This document shows, piece by piece, positions 1 through 10,914 of a stretch of DNA of 64,000 bases. This stretch comes from Oikopleura dioica. Its lineage: Eukaryota > Chordata > Appendicularia > Copelata > Oikopleuridae. The first letter of the stretch is position 1, and the number at the start of each line of letters is the position of its first letter. The stretch is taken from NCBI GenBank assembly GCA_907165135.1, contig OU015569.1, forward strand, positions 3,596,001 to 3,660,000. Reading direction: 5' to 3'. The translations under genes were made by a program, and so were the position numbers. The notes below the pieces were generated by a model. It was not told the DNA's origin. It saw only the letters and a list, made by a program, of their open reading frames with translations, and made no database searches.

Positions 1-155
1 AATAAAAATGTCAACTAGATCAAACCAAGTTTCACTTTCTTCTTGCTAGGTATCTTGAAGTATGATAAGCTATCACATTATTGTCATTTTTTTCCTAAAA
101 AAATATATCGGATTTATATTTTTCAAGTGTAAAAACCAGTTGGTTTCTGACAAAG

Positions 156-299
156 CTGTACTCGGCAACCTGTGTAAAAGGCCTGTGTCAGGGCCTGAAC
201 TGACTTTTTTAAAATGTGAGCCGCAAAGCCTGTTTAAAAAAGCCGCAGCGCGGCTTTTAATGTAAGATCTAAGGACCCTGACTCAGGTTCGGAGCCCAG
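156..299. mobile_element. Short inverted-repeat element, GGGCTCGGCAA family, copy A (144 bp)
   Basis: The left end reads CTGTACTCGGCAACCTGTGT and the right end, on the other strand, reads CTGGGCTCCGAACCTGAGTC. Both continue into a shared GTCAGGG block, so the element is essentially a long imperfect hairpin. It is flanked by TGACAAAG (148-155) and TGACATGA (300-307), a decayed match to an 8-bp target duplication. Two relatives occur in this window (30912-31514 and 35193-35323). It has no coding capacity. The 8-bp duplication of the best copy points to a hAT-like non-autonomous element, but no transposase is present to confirm the superfamily. Confidence 0.7.
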
Positions 300-307
300 T
301 GACATGA

Positions 308-929
308 CGATCTTCTTATTCTATTTATAAATTATAATGTTAATTATTCTCAATTCTTTATCTTGGTCCAGATCTAAAAATATGTTTTTGGTGGAATTCC
401 AGCGCTCGGCTTGATTGGCATTTTTTTTCGCGTGATGTGATGAGCCCTCTGGAAAGTTATCCCCTCTCGTCAATAATAAGTTAGAAAGGTCGAAATTGGA
501 AAAGTAAAAATTTACTCTCTTTTTTGGAAAATCGATGCTCGGAAGTAGCGCGACGCAGACTCTTATTTGGAGCGCGAGTTTTGTCTAGCTTTTTCTTTTG
601 GCGAGTTTGGCCGCCAAAATATGTTTTCGATTTTTGGCGAGTAAAGCCGTTTTTCCCGAAAATAGGATTGAAATTCCGATAAACCGAGTGTAGAGAAAAC
701 GAATCTTGGAGTCTTCATCTTGGTGCAATTTAATGCACGTCTCTTATGTCCGCGAGACAGATGGGTAAATTCAAACTTGCGTCAAATCTCCATTTGATTG
801 TCTCACTAGTTTCGATTCAAGGCTTTCTCTGTTTTCATAGTACACTGTGTTAGTGTAAATGTAAACAATTAGAAAAAGAAAAATGGGTTGAAAAATAAGT
901 TAAATTTCAGCGGTCCGCGGTGCTCGGTG
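308..929. other. Upstream region of ATG9, no gene seen
   Basis: AT-rich sequence with no convincing reading frame. The last bases contain an acceptor-like TAAATTTCAG ending at 910, twenty bases before the ATG9 start, which I read as the trans-splice acceptor. Promoter elements for ATG9 should lie here, but none can be named by eye. Confidence 0.5.
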
Positions 930-3398
930 ATGTTCAACGCAGAACCGCCAGGATTCGAAGAAGGCCGTCGCTTTGTATCCGACTCGGAAGACTCCGATGG
1001 TGAGAACGCACCTATCCACAACGTTACCCAGTCTCACCAGAGGAAGAATCGTTGGCACCATGTTCAAGGTTCGAATCATTTTTTAATGATAAAAAGACAT
1101 CCCGTCTCAACCCAGTTTTGACCTTTTTTCTTCAGATTTGGACAGTTTTTTCACGCGCGTTTACCAGTACCACCAGCAGCACGGGCTCACGTGCATGGTC
1201 CTATCAAGCTCGTTCGAGCTGTTCCGCTTTTTCTTCATTGTTTGGTTCTCGACGGAGTTGCGCCATTGCGTGGACTACTCGATCCTCTTCCGCGATCACG
1301 ACAACGAGCACGTGACGCTTTTTGACGGACTCAAGAATCGCACCGAGTGCCACAAAAGCATCCGCGAAGATGCTACTTGGGTCTTTTTCCTGCTTTTTGC
1401 CTTTTTCTATGGTGCTACGCAGTCAATCAAGCTGGCCTTGCGACTATTCAACTTCCTCGATATCAAAAACTTTTATCAAGAGGCGCTTGGAATTTCCGCC
1501 GAGAAGCTTGAGCATCTCTCTTGGTTACAGATCCAGGAGAAACTTCTCGATGCCCAGAAGCTCAATCAAATGTGCATTCACAAAGAGGAGCTCACTGAAC
1601 TTGACGTTCACAATCGAATTCTTCGCTACAAAAACTATATGATTGCCATGGTAAGACCCTCTCTTCTCCCGCCGAAACCTCACCACTTCTAGATCGATCG
1701 TCATATTCTTCCGTTGCAAAGCCGTGTCCCTTTTCTTGGCGAGATAACTTTCCTTACTGAAGGGCTGAGGATAAATTTGGAGTGGCTCCTTTTCGGAAAA
1801 CATCTCAACAATCCATGGGCGCCATTTTCCTCCTTTCAACTCAAACGTAAACAGCTTCCTCAAAACCAATAAATAAAATGCAAAATTTAGCTCAATACAA
1901 AAGAAGGGCTTGTAGAGATGAGCGCGCGCAGGATCTGTCCAAGCGCATTCTTATTCTGGGAATCATCAACTTGCTTGCTATGCCCGTCGTTTTCATCTTT
2001 CAGTTCATGTGGACATTCTTCAACTATCTAGCTGTCGTCAAGTAAGATGGGAAGAATGAGCAACGAATCTACTTGAAAAATAATTATAGGCGGGAACCAG
2101 GCTTTCTCGGCATGCGCAAGTGGTCTTTGTATTCAACCTTTGCGCTGCGGCACTACAACGAGTTGAACCACCAGTTCAAAGAACGTCTCTCTCGAGCGAT
2201 CAAGCCATCGAATCGTTACATGGAGTCTTTTATTTCGTACTCCTTGGTAGAAATCGCGAAGCTCATCTCCTTCCTTTGCTCGGCTGTACTCGGGTATGCG
2301 CTCTAAAAAAGATCTTTGGTTAGATTTTACTGTTGTAGCGTCTTCATCATTCTTGGAATCGTGGACGACGATTTCTTCCGTGTCGAACATGCGCTTTCAA
2401 TTATGACTTTGCTTGGAATCGTGCTTGGAATAACGCTTTCGTTAATTCCTGATGATTTCTTTGGTTTGTTCATTTCACAAAAATTAAAAAAATAACTCAA
2501 TTCCAGTGCCACTACACTTCGAACTGCTTTCACTAGTACGAGACCATGTGCATTACATTTCAAACGATATGATCGCCGACCCAAAGTCGCCCGCTACGCA
2601 AAAGAAATTCGCAACGCTTTTCCAGGTAAGCGAACAAGTAAACGCGGATTAAATTACACTGACGTCTTAGATGAAATTGGCCTATATTATCGAAGAATTG
2701 ATTTCACCTATCGTAACACCGCTTTTCCTCATATTTAAACTGCGTCACCGTGCCCCAGAGATCGTCGACTTCCTCCGCCAAAATACAGTAGAAGTCCAGG
2801 GAGTGGGCGACATCTGCAAATTCGCCCTGATGGAAAACAAGAGAAGTTTTATAGACTCGCAGGAGCTCTACGGTGATCACCAGTCAACAGGTACTATCAC
2901 TTATTCTGCTTGTCAATACTGTGCGCTTTAGGTCTTTCCTGTCCCAAGACGGACATGTCGTTGGTGAACTTCTCCGTTCGCCACCCGAAATGGAAGCCGC
3001 CAAAGGAAGGCCAAGAACTGCTCGAGAAGATCAACGACAAACTAGCGCGAATGACGAATGTAAATGATAGAAGTCTTTTCACTCGGACAGATCCGCTGGT
3101 CGCATCTCTCTCTCCACTCGACAGTTGTTTGCTGGCGCCTCCAGCGCCATATTTGGGCACCATTTCCGAAAACTCGACGCAGTCTTACACCAACAAAACG
3201 CAGCAAACTCTTGCTCAGAGGTAAAACTTCCGTGCCGTATCAAAAGCGAATATTCGTTACTTTAGCATGGCCGCCTATCACGACCTCGGCTCGACATCGC
3301 ACCGCATGGCGACATCCCTTCCCGCCGAAAACAACGCCGCTTTTGAGGATTCCCAAAGCTCCTCGGTTCCGCCCGCTCTGACTAAATCGAGTGCCTAA
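930..3398 (+). CDS. ATG9: Autophagy-related protein 9 (lipid scramblase)
   Basis: ATG9 is the multi-pass lipid scramblase on Golgi-derived vesicles that seeds autophagosomes together with the ATG2 lipid-transfer protein. The start at 930 follows a TTTCAG acceptor and gives MFNAEPPGFEEG, then an acidic N-terminus. Joined exons (930-1068, 1136-1650, 1693 onward) give the family landmarks in order: HHVQDLDSFFTRVYQYH, the first membrane helix around FELFRFFFIVWF, CVDYSILF, SRVPFLGEITFL, NLEWLLFG, GFLGMRKWSLYSTFALRHYN, and near the end EELISPIVTPLFLIFKLR and VEVQGVGDICKFAL. The C-terminal tail is short and Ser-rich, ending PPALTKSSA. The next sure gene, PECR, starts 1.2 kb downstream. No break is seen; introns are mostly 40-70 nt. 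The family call is very secure; exact internal exon limits are by eye. Confidence 0.95.
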
Positions 3399-3680
3399 AG
3401 CTTAAAAAAAATATTTCTGTACAAAGTTCAAGAAAAAAAGATCTAACTCATTTAAACTAGATTACACCACAAGTGACCTAACTATAAATATCATGTATTA
3501 TTATATTGTGACAGTTTTTGATATTCTATGTTTAACGACCTTGCTTTCTCCACAAAGCGCTTCATTTTGATCATGCTTGCCAGGCTTTCACGACTGAAGA
3601 AAGAGAGCGATAGAATCAGGCTTTCAGCCGGAACATATCTCTTTCTCTTCGTCGCCGATGATTCAATTGCTTTGCGAACT

Positions 3681-3824
3681 ATGCAACTTTTTCGTGTTTT
3701 ATTTGTTGCCATTCTCATTCAAGGTCTTTTCGCTGGTCCCAAGACGAGCTTGAAAAAATCATTTCTCATGGTCAATTTTCCAGCTCGCTTTCGGCCTCGC
3801 ACTCGTTCAATCAAAATTTATTAA
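3681..3824 (+). CDS. Possible very small secreted peptide
   Basis: A reading frame begins MQLFRVLFVAILIQGLFAG, a good signal-peptide shape (hydrophobic core then small residues), and ends in an Arg/Lys-rich tail RFRPRTRSIKIY. An AATAAA-type signal follows the stop at once. A 60-nt stretch inside it (3724-3783) has GT...AG ends and is a multiple of three, so it could be spliced or retained without losing frame, giving about 27 or 47 residues. I do not recognise the product. A cationic secreted peptide is possible, but an ORF this short can occur by chance. Confidence 0.25.
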   Translation: MQLFRVLFVAILIQGLFAGPKTSLKKSFLMVNFPARFRPRTRSIKIY

Positions 3825-3918
3825 ATAAAAAATACAACAAAAAATTTGAAACATTTCATTTCTTCTTTTCCACAAGTTATTTAAATAAATCTTCGACATA
3901 AAGGAAAGTCTTCGTTTT

Positions 3919-4409
3919 TCATTCCTTCGCTTTATTTTCAGCAGCAAGTTGGGCCCAAGCCTTTTGACAGTAGAATTTGTTTTGGCGCTTTCTTTTCTTC
4001 TATGTTCATAAATTGTTATGATAGGGAAAATTTACCGGGGTATAGGGTCATTAATAATGATTATATTTGTCTCATGAAATTGATCTTGACCCTAGCCTGA
4101 AAGCCTTTCTCAGCTTTTCTTTCTCAGCATTTTCTGACTTGACTACCAGGCGCTTTCAATTAGTTTTAGAGATATTTTCTAGTCTACATTAAAATTTTAG
4201 CTTCATGCAGGTAGATTTTTATTTGAAAGCAGTTTCCCTCTTTGCATTTCTTTTTCAATCTCGATCAATTTCGCCTTGATTCCAATTAACTTAATCAAGT
4301 AGGAACACGTTGGTATTACCTGTAGTTGTTGAATGTTCTGATTAGGTGGAACTTCGCAGAAATTTTTCCGTTGCTTCAGGATTTCTTCTAGTTCGGATGA
4401 ACTCATCAC
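3919..4409 (-). CDS. Possible small Lys-rich protein, unrecognised
   Basis: Read on the minus strand, an exon starts MMSSSELEEILKQRKNF and continues as a Lys/Glu-rich helical segment (IGIKAKLIEIEKEMQRGK). A second candidate exon near 3990-3919 follows an ATAG acceptor and reads KKRKRQNKFYCQKAWAQ then LAAENKAKE before a stop. The first exon can be read through or with a 30-nt intron removed. The two parts have coding-like composition, but I could not find a proper junction between them. It ends tail to tail with the small peptide on the plus strand, and AATAAA on the minus strand lies at about 3815. No family is recognised. Confidence 0.3.
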
Positions 4410-4593
4410 TCATGCAATCTCAAAGTGACTTGCCAAATCTAACGAATCTACCTAGGCTTTAGGCATGCTAATACTAAGTCATGAAACAGAATCGAGACGC
4501 GACGTGACTCATTGTCCTTACCTACTACGATCAAGTTTATCTTACTCTGCTCATTGTAACTTTGACGATTTTCTAAAAAATAAATGATTTAGA

Positions 4594-5613
4594 ATGCAGC
4601 GTATTTTCGCGAAGAGCCTTTTTTCGAACAAAGTTGCAATCGTGACGGGTGGAGGAACGGGCATCGGGATGGCCACTGCCAAGGGATTCGTTGAGCTCGG
4701 CGGCAAAGTAGTCATAGCTGGACGAGATAAAGCGAGAATCGACGAAGGCGTTGAAAAAATCAAGGCGCACTGTTCCGACGGTGCCGAGGTCTTAGGACTA
4801 GAGTGTAACATCAGAAAACGCGACCAGGTTACTTTCTTTTTGTGTTCTCTGATGTAATACTTCCAAGGTCGCAAAAATGGTGACTGACACAATCGATAAG
4901 TTCGGCCGTTTAGACGGACTTGTTAACAATGGCGGTGGACAGTTCTGGTCGCCGGCAGAAAACATCTCCCCTGGAGGATTCCACGCCGTAGTTGATACCA
5001 ATTTGAAAGGCTCCTGGAACTGTATGCAGGAAGCGTATCATCAGTACATGGGCGAGAATGGCGGCAAGATCGTGAACATTGTGCTGATGTCGGAAATGGG
5101 ACTCGCCGGTATGAGCCACTCGGCTGCGGCAAGAGAGGCCGTCAAGAATTTATCAATTACGCTTGGAACAGAATGGGCAGAAAAAAACATTCAAATAAAC
5201 TGCATCGCACCTGGAATTTTCCCATCTGAAACTGCTGTAGCTGCTTATGGAGAGCAGGTTAGAACTAACTCAGCTCTGAGAATTTTAATCAATCTCTGCA
5301 GGCGAAAGAAATCTTCGACAAAAGTGCGGCTAACGTTCCCAAAAAGAGGCTTGGAGATTTGTATGAAGGAGAGAGTCTTTCCGAGGGGACACTTTCGATG
5401 GATTTGATACCGCAAATTCTTTTTAATCTCACCGACGGCGTCCAGTATACCACCGGTATGACAGAGCTTTCGAATGATGGATTCTAGAACGAAATTTGTT
5501 TTAAAGGGCAAACTACGAATGTCTGCGGCGGAGTCACTTTCTTCAACAACTATTTGAAGGGCGTCTACGACATCGAAGCATGGATGGAAGAGCGTGGAAT
5601 CAACATGGGCTGA
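4594..5613 (+). CDS. PECR: Peroxisomal trans-2-enoyl-CoA reductase-like SDR
   Basis: A short-chain dehydrogenase/reductase of the PECR group, which reduces trans-2-enoyl-CoA with NADPH in fatty-acid chain elongation. Exons 4594-4827, 4868-5257, 5302 to about 5455, and the last from about 5504 join cleanly with 40-50 nt introns. The Rossmann motif is VTGGGTGIGMATAKGF near residue 20, followed by NNGGGQFW and the cofactor-shape motif IQINCIAPG. The C-terminal part ends TTGQTTNVCGG and then a short tail, as in PECR. The usual SDR catalytic Tyr-x3-Lys motif appears altered: the segment reads SHSAAAREAVKNL, as in PECR proteins where HSGAARAGVDNL-type sequence is normal. No SKL-like peroxisomal signal is visible at the end (GINMG), so location is uncertain. 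The start follows a TTTAG acceptor by one base. Confidence 0.9.
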
Positions 5614-5787
5614 GCACCATTTTTTAGCTTGCGCTGATTATTCTTCGTGATATTTTTCTAATTGATGTCTCTTGAAAACAAGAGCAGATTATTTTCTAAG
5701 TTCTGATTATTTTCATGATTCTGCAATAATTTCTTCAATTCAATGAGCTCGCAATCAGACGAAGCTTTTAGATAGAATCGGGCGGAA

Positions 5788-7727
5788 ATGAGTGACGAGA
5801 AGAAATTCCCATGGTACAGGGAGCGACTAAAGGCAAAATATGCAAACGACATGAATCCAACTTTGAATCACAGAAACTGGACTTTCGTCAAAACCGGGCT
5901 CGACGACTTTAGAGATGGAATGCCGCCAGATTTTGTTAAATACACGATAGGACCATCGAAGAGTACAGGACCGAGCGTTCGAAATAAACCTCCCATGTAA
6001 GATTTTTCATAGAAAGAGAGCGGCTTCAACTAATTTTAAGCGGGCAAATAAAGGAAGTTCCAGCTTCTAAAAAGAAGAGCACCAAGTTGGATAAGAATGA
6101 GCGATTTTATTCAAAGCGAATTCCAGGTTGAAATTTATCCTAATTAAATGATTTGTAAATTTGCTCTAGCTGCTGAGAGACGAAGACGACGAGTTGAAGC
6201 GCTTGAGAAAAATCTAAAGGAACATCCTCTCGCTCTCTTCCCAGATCTTGAAAACGGACTCACACCAGAATTATACGAAGAAATCGTCGACATTCTTGAT
6301 CCAGAACTGCTCGACTACCCAGAAGATAACCTTACAGAGACTCTTTCCGAAACAGACGAACGTAGATCAGGTAAGACACGAATTCTGGCGGCTTTTAATG
6401 AATTTCAGTTGAATCTGAGTCCTCCGCTCAAACGGACTCTGATTTCAGCGTCAAAGCTAAAAAGTCTAAACCGAAGGGCAAACTTATGTTTCAGGGTAAA
6501 CTCGTAATTATACGAATTGTTAATAAGCAGTCTGCTTATTACTCTGAGAGTAATCATCATATTTCAATTAATTGATTCAAGTCAGTGTTTCATCCATTGA
6601 TATTCCCATTTGATTCTGATATCATTTGTGAGCGCACCAATTAATGGTAATTTGTAAATGGTCGCGCAATTTGATTCTGAGTGAAGGCTCAAGTTAACTC
6701 GGCTTATAATTTATCAATTCAGAGATCGAAGTGAATCTCGACGAGTCAACAGATTCCACGGCCACGCATGGAGACCCAACTCTCCCTCTTGACAAACTCT
6801 TCCGTAAAAAAGGCAACCCTGCCGATCACATAAAGACTCTTGAGCTCGAGAGGCACGAGAAGAAAGTTAAAGAGATTGCTGAAGACTTCATCAGCTGGGC
6901 GGACGTTCTCGGTCCAGAAGGGCCAACGCTCGGTTCCGACACCATTCAGGCGCTTTTTACATCTGGTTACACGCAGTCAAAGCCCCTTGCTTCAGCAGTT
7001 AAAATTGTCGAGCTCAACTCGATTCCACCCGAGTTGAGAGCCGAAACTGGGATGGCACCGACTGCTGACATCTCTCATCTGCCGGATAATGTACCGCATG
7101 TTTCCAGGGATGGATTCTGAATTTGAGATGTTTCTATTGATCAAGCATGGCAACTCTATTGGGAAACAAATTATCGTATTCTTAGAAAAACAATACTCGA
7201 CACGCTTAGAATCCAAATTCAGTCGACCACAAATAGGCAATCGCTACGGCGCTTGGTACCTGAAACCAGAATCGTGGAAGCTGTCCAAGAAGAGCGAGCC
7301 ACTGATAGATCCTTATGAGCTGCAAGAACAGGAGGACCTTGAGCCATCTGAGCATGATAAAGGCATTGTTGGAAAAGAACATCCTAGACACAAAGAGACC
7401 TGATTCCGTTTCGATTCCATCCCGAGTCGACACAGAAGGGAGAATCATTGTTTATTCACCCGAGAAAATATTTCGTTTTATAGCCAAATTATGAAAGAGA
7501 AATTATTCTTATTTTTGGAAATCAAATTCAAAATAATAATTTTCTAACAATTTAAAAAAGAACTTGCCAAGTTGCACGGCGCTCAAACTTTCCGAGCATT
7601 CCTTGAAAAACACAACACGAAGGTTCCCTCGTTCATGACAGATGTGATAGCAGCGCAAGATTATCAAGAGAAGCCGAAAGCCAAGTCTCCGAGCAAGGAA
7701 ACAGTTGATGATGAGACGTCTGACTGA
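5788..7727 (+). CDS. FAM47E: FAM47E-like protein
   Basis: Several exons together match the FAM47 family, recognised from ordered motifs: KTGLDDFRDGMPP near the N-terminus, HPLALFPDLENGLTPEL and VDILDPELLDYPED, then KIVELNSIPPELRAETG, then RYGAWYLKPESWK followed by PLIDPYELQEQEDL, and a C-terminal LAKLHGAQTFRAFLE exon. In mammals FAM47E is reported as a chromatin-associated partner of the arginine methyltransferase PRMT5; transfer of that role here is inference. The protein is hydrophilic, with acidic and Lys-rich stretches and no membrane segment. It starts 174 bp after the PECR stop with an acceptor-like TTTTAG at about 5771, and ends 122 bp before the PAK start with AATAAA at 7788-7793. This spacing is compatible with a polycistronic PECR-FAM47-PAK unit. 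Confidence 0.82.
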
Positions 7728-7849
7728 TAAAGAGCTGCTTTGCCGTTCCTTCCCTGTTACTTTGTGTGACCTTTATTTTTTATACAAAATAAATATTATT
7801 TTTTTAATTGCCTTTAATGCTGAGCTTTACTGCGTTTAGAAATGATGTC

Positions 7850-10426
7850 ATGAGTAGGGAGAGTGCGAGTACGCCTCCACCGGTGCCGACGAGAAGTGGC
7901 TCTGTGCGTTATACAAGTGTAAGTAATTTTACCGACTGGACAGGAAGCGTTTCTGATTGTTTGCTTCAATGTCAAAATGTTAAAAAAATCGAAAACGAAA
8001 TAAAGGCAAATCAGGGTCACTGGGGCGGTCTGTAAGCTCTGCATATACTGATGATGAGAAACCGCTTCCGGCAGCGCCCGAGAAAGAAGACAGAGGAACA
8101 CTACGAAAAGTCATAAAATTTATATTACCAAGGAGGCGATCTTACCGATTTACGAGCCATATGATCTAAACTTATCGATTACTAAAAATGGAAAATTACT
8201 TAATCTTCTTCAGTAGACTCTCTGAATAATGAATATCTCCGAAAAAGTCGACAGAGTCGAGAAACCGAATATCGCCCAGAAATATCGAACCCGTCAAAGT
8301 TTGAGCATCATGTTCACGTGGGCTTCAACCCCGACACGGGTGAGTTCTCAGGCTTGCCCGAAATGTGGGCGAAGATCTTGATGCAGTCCAATCTGACCGT
8401 TACAGAAACCAAAAACAACCCAGAAGCAGTTCTTGATGCACTTCATTATTATACAAATCCGAGTCAGAATCAACGGTTCATGGACATTCGCGACAAATCT
8501 ACAATTCAAGCGCAATCAAAGCCATTTTCCACGAGAAGGAACGCTAGTCAAAATAAACTGATTGTCGGTTGATAATTGCCGATTAGAAAAACAAGATATG
8601 AGTAGCTCAAAACAGAAGCCTGCCATCATCTTCATCAGAAGACGAAGACGAGTCAGTTCCCCCTCCACAGCCTCCGCCGCGTCCCTTGAGCACAATGTCA
8701 ATCAACACAAAGCGACTGACCGTCGTTGAGCCCATGGGTTTGGTCGAGGAGGCTTCCACAGAAGAGAATTCAAAGAGTAGCAACAAAAGCCAAGTGCAAG
8801 TGGACGCGAATGGTGTTGCTCGCCGTGTGCGATCGTCAAAAAGCAAAATCTCGGACGAGGAGGTCTACAGTAGACTCCGCAAGATCGTCTCGGTCGGCGA
8901 TCCGGAGCTCAAGTATAGAAATTTCAAGAAAATAGGACAGGTATGCGACAATTTTCATTCTATCATTAGTATCCTTTTAGGGTGCATCTGGGGTCGTGTA
9001 CACTGCCGTTGAGACATCTACTGGTCGCGAAGTGGCGATAAAGCAAATGAATCTCGCCGCGCAACCAAAAAAAGAGCTCATCATCAATGAAATCATTGTA
9101 ATGAAAAGCCACAAGCACAGGTAGGAGTTATTTAGATTCGCTCATTTCAACTTGACTTTTAAAAGAAATATTGTCAACTATCTGGACTCTTTCATCAAAA
9201 ACGATGAGCTCTGGGTTGTGATGGAATTCCTCGCTGGTGGAAGCCTAACCGACGTTGTCACAGAAACGTGCATGGATGAAGGGCAAATCGCCGCCGTCTG
9301 TCGCGAAGTTCTTGAGGTAAATTCTCCATTCCAGGTGTCTGTGACGCTGGACCCTCTTAAGTCATTTGTTTTTTTTTCGTAAGATATTTATAATGCGCAG
9401 TTTTCTTTGTAAATTAAGCGACGTTATATTAATTTTTGAGACATAAATCATCCCTTATACGTGAAAATCTAGGTCTATCTATATTTCAGGAATAAATTAG
9501 CCCAAGGGCTGATATTATCCGAATTTTTCCTATATGGAAGCAAAGCCATAACGACGTAGTGCGATTACCTTTACGTAAGATACCTGCGTTGGCGGTCGTC
9601 GAATTCTCAATAAGAACTGCTGACGTCTAGCCTTTTTATTTTACTAGGAGTCGGCCATTTGCTTTCTTACTTGTATTCTTTACTAGGCGCTTGAATTCCT
9701 TCATGCCAGGAGCGTAATCCACCGTGATATCAAGTCTGATAATATTCTGCTGGGAATGGACGGCTCAGTCAAACTCACCGACTTTGGCTTTTGTGCTGAA
9801 CTAAAAGGCGAAAAACGGACGACCATGGTGGGTACGCCGTATTGGATGGCTCCCGAAGTCGTCAAGCGAAAGGTCAGTATTTATTCGATTCGTTGGTGGA
9901 ACATTTTCTCAAGACTTACGGGCCCAAAGTCGATGTTTGGTCGTTAGGAATAATGGCCATCGAGATGGTGGAAGGTGAGCCGCCCTACTTAAACGAGAAA
10001 CCCCTCAGAGCTCTTTTTCTTATCGCGTCTAATGGAACGCCTGAAATCGAAAACAAAGATTCCCTCAGTGAAGATTTCCAAGATTTTCTCTCCTGTTGTT
10101 TAGGTAAGCAACTCATTCTTGTTTCCGTGATCCTTTGTCACGAAGGCTTCGACATTTGCCATCAATCCTCAAAGGATAGAATTTCCAATAACGGAAAATG
10201 TTATCGTTTGTTCGACAACGTTTGAGACTTTGATAGCATATACTTCGGGCGAATATTAATAAGCGACCATCCATCTAATACGATATTAATAGAAGTGGAC
10301 ATCGAAAAACGATGGAGCGCTACTCAACTGCTGAAACACCGCTTCCTAAAGCATTCAAAACCGTTAAGTTCATTGACTCCCCTCATTCTCGCCGCCAGAG
10401 AAGTGCTGGAAGGAAATCGCCTTTGA
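7850..10426 (+). CDS. PAK: p21-activated kinase, group I (PAK1/2/3-like)
   Basis: A Ser/Thr kinase activated by Rac/Cdc42-GTP that signals to the actin cytoskeleton. The start [16 protein letters not shown] lies 12 bases after a GTTTAG acceptor; an upstream ATG at 7842 runs into a stop after three codons. The p21-binding/CRIB and autoinhibitory region reads [18 protein letters not shown], then [12 protein letters not shown] and [12 protein letters not shown]. The kinase domain follows: glycine loop [10 protein letters not shown], lysine VAIKQM, catalytic loop [16 protein letters not shown] as [10 protein letters not shown], activation segment [13 protein letters not shown], and [19 protein letters not shown]. 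The end [17 protein letters not shown] is the typical PAK C-terminus. All catalytic residues are present. A 370-nt intron (about 9316-9686) interrupts the catalytic half. It is probably co-transcribed with the two genes upstream. Confidence 0.94.
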
Positions 10427-10914
10427 CCCGCACTTCGTGAGCAACCCAAAATCCCGCTTTCTTCCTTATTTCTTATTGTAATACGTCTTAGTCTTGCCGC
10501 TAACAATATCGCCCTCCCAAAAAAAAAGAATTTTCAACATGTTTGTTCAAGCACGAATCTTCACCCACTAGAACCGCCGACTCAAAGAAAAAAAGCTTTT
10601 TATTCAACCTTCCTATCATTTTATCCAGTTACTGACTGTTCTTCCTTCAGTAGTATTCAGGACCTTCCTCTTTCGATCGCTCTTCCTCACTCTTTTCACC
10701 TATCAATCACTCGTTTTCCCAGATAAAAAACCTACATGATTCCGGCGTCAAAACTCTTCTAATTTATTTTAACTTTAGAGAGCTGATAGGCAAATCGTGA
10801 TCGGGCGATTTCACTGCCATTCCAAATAGAAACGCTATCTCAAATCAACTTCATGACATACCAGCACTAAAAAACAACAAAGACTAACACGACTCAAAAC
10901 TACTTTCATTCACC
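10427..10914. other. Intergenic region between PAK and the PACT-domain gene
   Basis: About 490 bp with pyrimidine-rich runs and no reading frame with coding character. It must hold the PAK 3' end and the promoter or trans-splice site of the long gene that follows; I see no clear single element. Confidence 0.4.

Noticed and set aside
1055-1085. GGTTCGAATC followed by a T run, like a tRNA B box plus terminator
   Set aside because: It lies across an ATG9 exon/intron boundary, and no cloverleaf can be formed with the coding sequence before it.
1525-1869. 114-codon minus-strand frame opposite ATG9
   Set aside because: It is antisense to exons coding conserved ATG9 motifs; a shadow of the real gene.
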